A stretch of DNA of 22,060 bases from Tetmemena sp. SeJ-2015 (Eukaryota > Ciliophora > Spirotrichea > Sporadotrichida > Oxytrichidae), in the NCBI GenBank assembly GCA_027382625.1, contig JAJKFJ010024039.1, positions 1-22,060 of the forward strand. Direction: 5' to 3'. Under the pieces are notes generated by a model. It saw only the letters and a list, made by a program, of their open reading frames with translations, was not told the origin of the DNA and searched no databases. This document shows, piece after piece, positions 17,751-22,060 of the stretch. Position 1 is the stretch's first letter, and each line of letters starts with the position of its first letter. The position numbers and the translations under genes are program-made.

Positions 17751-20528
17751 ATGCCAAAAATACAATTTGAAGAGCTATAGATATCAGCCGAAGACAAAAG
17801 TTAGAGAGGACTTTCTAGAAAAGAAAAAATTTCCAACAAACTTAGAAATGGTGGCATCACTTCTCATTTGATGCTAATTATAAATCATGATTTTAGTATA
17901 GCAAAGAATTTATTGAGTAATTAAGGTAACCTATAATTAAATTCAAATGAATATAAGGAGTGGAATTTGAAGTTCTCAATTAAATAAAAATTTACAATTC
18001 ATCGATCGTTATTTAGAGTTATAAGCTCGGAAGATTAGCTGAAAGGATATTAAAGTTCAAGAAGAGTGCATAGTATCTCAAAATAAAAAATGCAGTTGAG
18101 ATAATTAGCTGTCGGACTTGGACTTCTTATTTATTATTTTAACCAAAAATAGATTTAATTAAATTCTAAGCAATATTTCGAGAACTAAACCCAAGATTCT
18201 TTCTCTTAAAATGCTCATAAATAGAATTCAAAAGCAACTCTACTAGCAAGCTAGATATAAGTGAAATAAATTGGTTTTTCTCAGTCAAAGTTCCCCTCTG
18301 AGATAAATTCTCTGCATAATTTAAAAATACTATATTATTAATTACCTCTAATCGCACAAGGATTCGTCCCAAACTTTAAGCAACTTAAATAGTAAAATTT
18401 TGGGGACTTAAAAATAGCATAATATGTGTGAAAAATAGAACTATAGAAAATTCTGTCCTACACTTCATTATATTATTTTTACCTCGTTTAAGCAAAAGTA
18501 TATTTACAAGAGTAGAGGAGGAACTTAAAGATGCTGATATTCAAAAGTTTGAGTAAGGAAGTGATAGATTTTTATGCATTCCTCAAAACTATGACATTAA
18601 AATATTGAGAAAATCAGTGATTAAGTCAATAAATACAAATACCTTGAAGTAACAGCCATTAAATTAATAATTGCCTAATTAAAATTCGGGGTTTGATATC
18701 TCAAATTTAAAAATGGAACGATTCCTAAGTAAAGAGATTGAGCAGTACTAAACCTTCAGTGCCTAGCTCTCATAGCCAAAGCTACTGAAATGCAACTTGG
18801 ACCTCTCAAACTTCTTTAAGTGCAGAAGATAAGAATTCAATCTTGGATAATCTGGAAAGTCAGTGACTCAAATCCATCAATTTTTCTAGGATCAAGGAGA
18901 ATACTCTAACTAGAAGCATAAGGTACTCTAAAACTGGCACATTGCTTTCAAGAGGGAGGTGGTAGCGCGCAATACTACAGGGCCTATGTTCGCAGCAGCC
19001 TTCTTCATTGGGGAGTTAGCTAACAACTTGAACTGCTACATATTTCACATGGCAACCAGGAGTGGATTTCAAGGATAGGGTCATGCTCAAGAGTTCCTGC
19101 AAGACGTAGAGCAATTTATGAAATAGCAGGAAGTGTACAGCCGCAGTAGAATGACGCTGTTTGCAGGTCTTAATGAAGAATCTAGGCGAGATGGGTTCAT
19201 TTACAGGATGTGATTCACTCACAACATCGCGCTTAAGTACAGCTGCTTGGATTGGTCAGGAAGGAAAGTTATATGCAAGAATTTAGGAGATAGCTTGCAG
19301 CAAAAGTTAGAGAGGATGCTAAAGTATGATATGACCTCGCCAATTCGCACCAAAAAGACCTCGCCTATTCGCACCAATCCAAAACATTTCAGACTGAATC
19401 GCTTCGCATGAGAAGACTGCGACAAGTTCTTGGGCTTTCAAGAATAAGAAGATATTCAGTCGCTTGCAAGAGATAGCAACGCTTGACTCAAGCACTATAC
19501 ATCAGCAGGAGAAGGTCCCTAGTTAAGTAGAAGAGCAATGCTTGCCAAAGCTCAGACTAAAGTAGCGAAATCAGCATTCAAGATAGTGAAGCTTAGGATA
19601 GAAAGCCAAAGCAAATAGTGAAGCGATAGGCGATGAACCCTAACGCACCTTCGGCCAAGATTTAGAAAACGATCAGCAAGAGCAATGGCGTTCCAGGTGG
19701 GCAGCTCAAGGAGGCAGTAAAATGCAGGGGCGGCTCCTTCAACAAGCATTGCAGTTACTTTGGATGTAAGAAGCTGAAACCCATATCAGGGGATCATTGA
19801 GGGAGCCACGTCTTGAAACATCAGAAGGCATCTGGATCGAAGGAGGGCATCGACTTTCAGAGGTGCTATCGTGACTAGTACGAAACATGCTCAGAATTTA
19901 AGTAATCAAAATTATTGGAGCTGATAAAAAAACATAAAACATTGATTGGTGCGAATTTGTGAGGTCTTTTTGGTACGAATTGGCGAGGTACCTTTTTTCG
20001 TATTTTTGAAATCTTAAAGCAATCCTTTCTAGGAGTAGATATCTCCAATATCTTTCGTTAAACTTAGCTTATGCTCTGTATAGACAAGAAGAGATAGCAT
20101 AGAAGGCACGGGAAGCACAAGCAAATGAAGTGTGACCAATGCCTTGCCAGTAAAACATCCGAAAGCTTTGTAAAGGGCTTAGATCCACCAATATGCACAA
20201 AGTGCTGGAATATGATGTGAGGCGAGAGGAATCCCGATTGGTAAAATGAATGCATATGACTCAACGAAGTGAGATATCACTGTTTGAAAATACTCAAGTA
20301 GAGCTAGAAGGGTATAAATATGCATCACTAATTTCTAATAAGCTAATTTAAACTTGTCGTTATATATTCACAATCTTGAGTATCAAACCCCAATTAGGCA
20401 ATTATTAATTTAATGGCTGTTATTTCAAGGTATTTGTATTTATTGACTTAATCACTGATTTTCTCAATAGTAAAATAGAAGAGCTCATAAGATAAGAATT
20501 CAGAACAAGATTTAGATAAAAGCTCTGA
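17751..20528 (+). CDS. Large Cys/His-rich protein, probable zinc-binding, unknown
   Basis: ATG 17751 opens a frame of 226 codons in AT-rich DNA; a 21-bp IES and a 38-nt intron join it to a second open part (VEEELKDADIQKFEQGSDRF, NWHIAFKREVVARNTTG). From about 18950 the sequence becomes clearly GC-richer. Possible zinc sites are YSCLDWSGRKVIC, CSYFGC followed by HVLKH (C-x4-C...H-x3-H), and KCDQC followed about 20 residues later by CTKC. A basic stretch (RKPKQIVKRQAM) and the zinc sites suggest nucleic-acid binding; this is inference. In-frame TGAs at 19211, 19409, 19798, 19960, 20218 and 20257 are all removed by five candidate IESs. The 3' end is uncertain: the frame runs to TGA 20526-20528 but overlaps the start of the next gene, and the two may be one transcription unit. 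Confidence 0.65.
18410..18430. other. IES, 21 bp, pointer AAAAATAG
   Basis: Copies lie at 18410-18417 and 18431-18438. It is frame-neutral and removes TGA 18429, joining NFGDLKI to ELQKIL. Confidence 0.75.
18455..18492 (+). other. Intron, 38 nt, in Cys/His-rich gene
   Basis: It starts GTCCTA, ends TTTAAG and joins QKIL to KSIFTRVEEELKD. The frame change is correct but the donor is weak. Confidence 0.6.
19196..19213. other. Candidate IES, 18 bp, pointer TTCA
   Basis: Copies lie at 19196-19199 and 19214-19217. It is frame-neutral and removes TGA 19211, giving RRDGFTHNIALKYSC. It is not AT-rich and the pointer is short. Confidence 0.4.
19334..19379 (+). repeat. Left arm of 46-bp inverted repeat, itself two tandem 24-bp units
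   Basis: ACCTCGCC(A/T)ATTCGCACCAA occurs twice in tandem. The reverse complement of the whole arm recurs at 19944-19989 with 4 mismatches in 46. In frame it encodes the repeat TSPIRTKKTSPIRTN. Confidence 0.9.
19391..19413. other. IES, 23 bp, pointer AGACTG
   Basis: Copies lie at 19391-19396 and 19414-19419. Excision removes TGA 19409 and shifts into the frame carrying the CSYFGC zinc site downstream. Confidence 0.7.
19788..19799. other. Candidate IES, 12 bp, pointer AGGG
   Basis: Copies lie at 19788-19791 and 19800-19803. It is frame-neutral and removes TGA 19798, giving KPISGSHVLKHQ. Confidence 0.45.
19944..19989 (-). repeat. Right arm of 46-bp inverted repeat
   Basis: It pairs with 19334-19379 (42 of 46 matches when reverse-complemented) and encloses 564 bp of GC-rich sequence. 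I see no target-site duplication outside the arms. Confidence 0.9.
19946..19969. other. Candidate IES, 24 bp, pointer TTGGT
   Basis: Copies lie at 19946-19950 and 19970-19974. It is frame-neutral and removes TGA 19960. It coincides with one tandem unit of the inverted-repeat arm, so it may be repeat structure and not an IES. Confidence 0.4.
20210..20253. other. IES, 44 bp, pointer ATATGA
   Basis: Copies lie at 20210-20215 and 20254-20259. One excision removes TGA 20218 and 20257 and opens the frame CTKCWNMTQRSEISLFENT. Confidence 0.75.
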
Positions 20529-21616
20529 ATTGATTTTCTAATTACCTTTACTAAATAAGGGCTTGAGCTAGGAGCAGTGTATTTCAACAAACTCTCTCAA
20601 CTACTAGCAACAATAAACATAAGTTGCGAAAAGACTATAAAGCAGAAATTAAGACATGCTCTCCACTTGTATTTCAGCTTCTAAAGGAAGTTAAAGAAAC
20701 AATCTACTTTGTTATTTCTGAATTATATAATTATGAAACCATCAAATAGATTAGTCCGATAGCCAATCAAATCAGCATTAATTCACTCATTCTTCAGCAA
20801 AAAGATTCCAGAAAGTTTTATAAAAGTAAAGCAGAGGAGATTTCTATGAGGAAGAATAAAAGAGTAGGTAATATGAGAGTGCGAGCTCAGAATCTCTAAA
20901 GTTTGATGCATAAAACTTAACTATTTCTCACCAAACTTCCTAACAAAGAATAGATCTGAGAGAAGATAAACTCTAAAATAACTGTAGTTAAGAACTTTCG
21001 AGAGACTTTAACATTCACAAAGCAAATATAACTATAACTATTGATAATTATGGCTTGCATTTTAGAAATATTTTTTTAGCATCAAGAGCATGAAAGTCTT
21101 TCAAACTATGAAACTTAAAAAATTAACTTCTATCAAACTCAACCTCCTTAATAAGTAAATCAAATAAGCCCTTAAGTGCTTATCCAAAGAAACCTAGAGG
21201 AATATAATTCTATTTAGAACTTGAATTATGATTCCTTGCAAGTAGGCGGTATGCAAAACTATAAAACCTAGATATATAATTTCGAAACCTCCCACAACCC
21301 ATTAATTTCTCGGTAGAGTTTTAACCCACTCTTGATGAAACAAGATAATCAGAATTAGAATTGGGTGTCAACTCTTTCTCCTATGTCCTATCACATGCCG
21401 ATTTAATCTTCGTATCACAACAGGAGCTCAAATCATCAGCAAAGATTTATCAGAGCTGGTGGAGATAGGGGCAGTGAGGATGGTATTATAAATGCTAATG
21501 CCAACATGGAGGATGATTTAGCGTCTTCTTAGTTATCTGGTTCTAATTTCTTCTCATCCTTCCATGATGCTAACAGTTTAGCTTTTAACTCAACTTGCAG
21601 TAAGTTGAGTTGTTGA
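20413..21616 (+). CDS. Q/N/S-rich protein, 392 aa, unknown
   Basis: ATG 20413 starts a frame that, after two short IESs, ends at TGA 21614-21616 with 393 codons. The first 20 residues are moderately hydrophobic (ISRYLYLLTQSLIFSIVK). They are followed by a helical middle region (FQLLKEVKETIYFVISELYN, KAEEISMRKNKRV) and a long low-complexity tail of Q, N, S and H ending in an acidic Ser-rich segment (MEDDLASSQLSGSNF). I see no catalytic motif or zinc site. It overlaps the possible end of the preceding gene by about 115 bp in another frame, so an unresolved IES could fuse the two. The family is not recognised. Confidence 0.68.
20584..20596. other. IES, 13 bp, pointer TCAAC
   Basis: Copies lie at 20584-20588 and 20597-20601. 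Excision joins QEQCIS to TTSNNKHKLRKDYKAE and corrects the frame. Confidence 0.7.
20952..20963. other. Candidate IES, 12 bp, pointer AGAT
   Basis: Copies lie at 20952-20955 and 20964-20967. It is frame-neutral and removes TGA 20957, giving NKEQINSKITVVKNF. Confidence 0.5.
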
Positions 21617-22060
21617 AAATATATTTTGTTTTGAAGATGTATCAATCATTAAAGATATTTAAAATTAATTTGAACAGCATCCTTTAATCTCTTAATGTTT
21701 TACGATTTATATATAATATAGAGCTACTTTAAAAATTGTTTTAGAGTCAGTAGATCTAATCAATAAAGAATATATAAAACTAAAATAATGATATGCAAAT
21801 TTTTAAAATTAATAAAAACTCTTGCTGGAAAATATTCTAATTCTATCTCAAATTTTTTTGGAAGCTCAGTGAATTGCAACTCCTAAATCGTCCATGAATA
21901 ATTATTCATTTTACTTATACTAAAATAACAACTACATTCAAAACCCCATAATATGATAAGAAAGTGAAAATAAGTTGTGTATAATTAATTTCTTTATTAA
22001 TACTTATAATCATGCGAGTCAAACGCGAAATTACTCAAAAATAACTACATGATCCATCCT
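21617..22060. other. No gene recognised
   Basis: This stretch is very AT-rich (runs such as ATATATAATATA) and open only in short pieces in all frames, even with TGA as the only stop. I see no tRNA, telomere-like C4A4 repeat or transposon end. It probably holds the 3' flank of the preceding gene and intergenic or germline-limited DNA. Confidence 0.5.

Larger units (their letters stand above)
18950..19930. other. GC-rich island
   Basis: By eye this stretch approaches half G+C, against about 30% elsewhere, with frequent GCG, CGC, AGG and GGC codons that neighbouring genes avoid. It lies within the Cys/His-rich gene and overlaps the inverted repeat. Glutamine is still coded TAG and TAA here, so the ciliate code applies. 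Confidence 0.7.

Noticed and set aside
3341..20388. TGA reassigned as a sense codon (Trp or other), as in Condylostoma or karyorelict ciliates
   Set aside because: Conserved Trp positions in kelch, NSUN5, TVP23 and DHHC proteins use TGG. All in-frame TGAs in the best-resolved genes lie inside segments flanked by direct repeats, and genes end at TGA with family-like C termini.
20584..20613. CAACAA repeat as pointer, 23 bp
   Set aside because: The repeat is longer than TCAAC but its spacing gives the wrong frame.
1..22060. tRNA, rRNA, CRISPR array, telomeric C4A4 repeats or a TBE-type transposon
   Set aside because: I looked for cloverleaf-like stretches, regular spaced repeats, CCCCAAAA runs and transposase motifs and saw none I could support.

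Overview
The window reads as germline (micronuclear) DNA of a ciliate, most like a hypotrich spirotrich such as Oxytricha or Stylonychia. Three things show this. In every gene TAA and TAG sit inside conserved sequence as glutamine, and TGA is the only stop. The DNA is AT-rich, with short GT...AG introns (25-61 nt, one of 182). Almost every gene is broken by short, mostly AT-rich inserts flanked by a direct repeat of 3-8 bp. Removing one repeat copy plus the insert restores frame, removes in-frame TGA codons and rebuilds conserved motifs. These are internal eliminated sequences (IESs) with pointer repeats. I list 45 candidates of 4-125 bp. I see no scrambled gene segments: MDS order is linear in every gene I could follow.

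Layout. 1-653 (+): end of a coiled-coil protein. 773-1590 (-): small kelch protein. 1660 to about 4274 (-): Q/N-rich protein with a folded C-terminal part. 4321 onward (+): weak candidate gene. 4597-6501 (-): RING / B-box / coiled-coil / kelch protein. 6778-8425 (+): NSUN5-type rRNA cytosine-5 methyltransferase. 8661-12088 (+): unknown protein of about 1007 residues with eight candidate IESs. 12226-12622 (-): 102-residue tail-anchored protein. 12835-13938 (-): TVP23 Golgi membrane protein. 14205-15806 (-): DHHC palmitoyltransferase. 16062-17514 (+): divergent Cys/Met-metabolism PLP enzyme. 17751 to about 20528 (+): unknown Cys/His-rich protein with a GC-rich core and a 46-bp inverted repeat. 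20413-21616 (+): Q/N/S-rich unknown. 21617-22060: nothing recognisable.

Gaps between genes are short (about 70-280 bp), and neighbours share no pathway. TVP23 and the DHHC enzyme are both endomembrane proteins, but that may be coincidence. Such loci would become separate small somatic chromosomes. For eight genes (kelch, RING-kelch, NSUN5, the 1007-residue gene, tail-anchored, TVP23, DHHC, PLP) the total of proposed IESs and introns leaves an exact multiple of three. Pointer calls of 3-4 bp are weaker than those of 5 bp or more. Where an insert length is a multiple of three, the main support is removal of a TGA.
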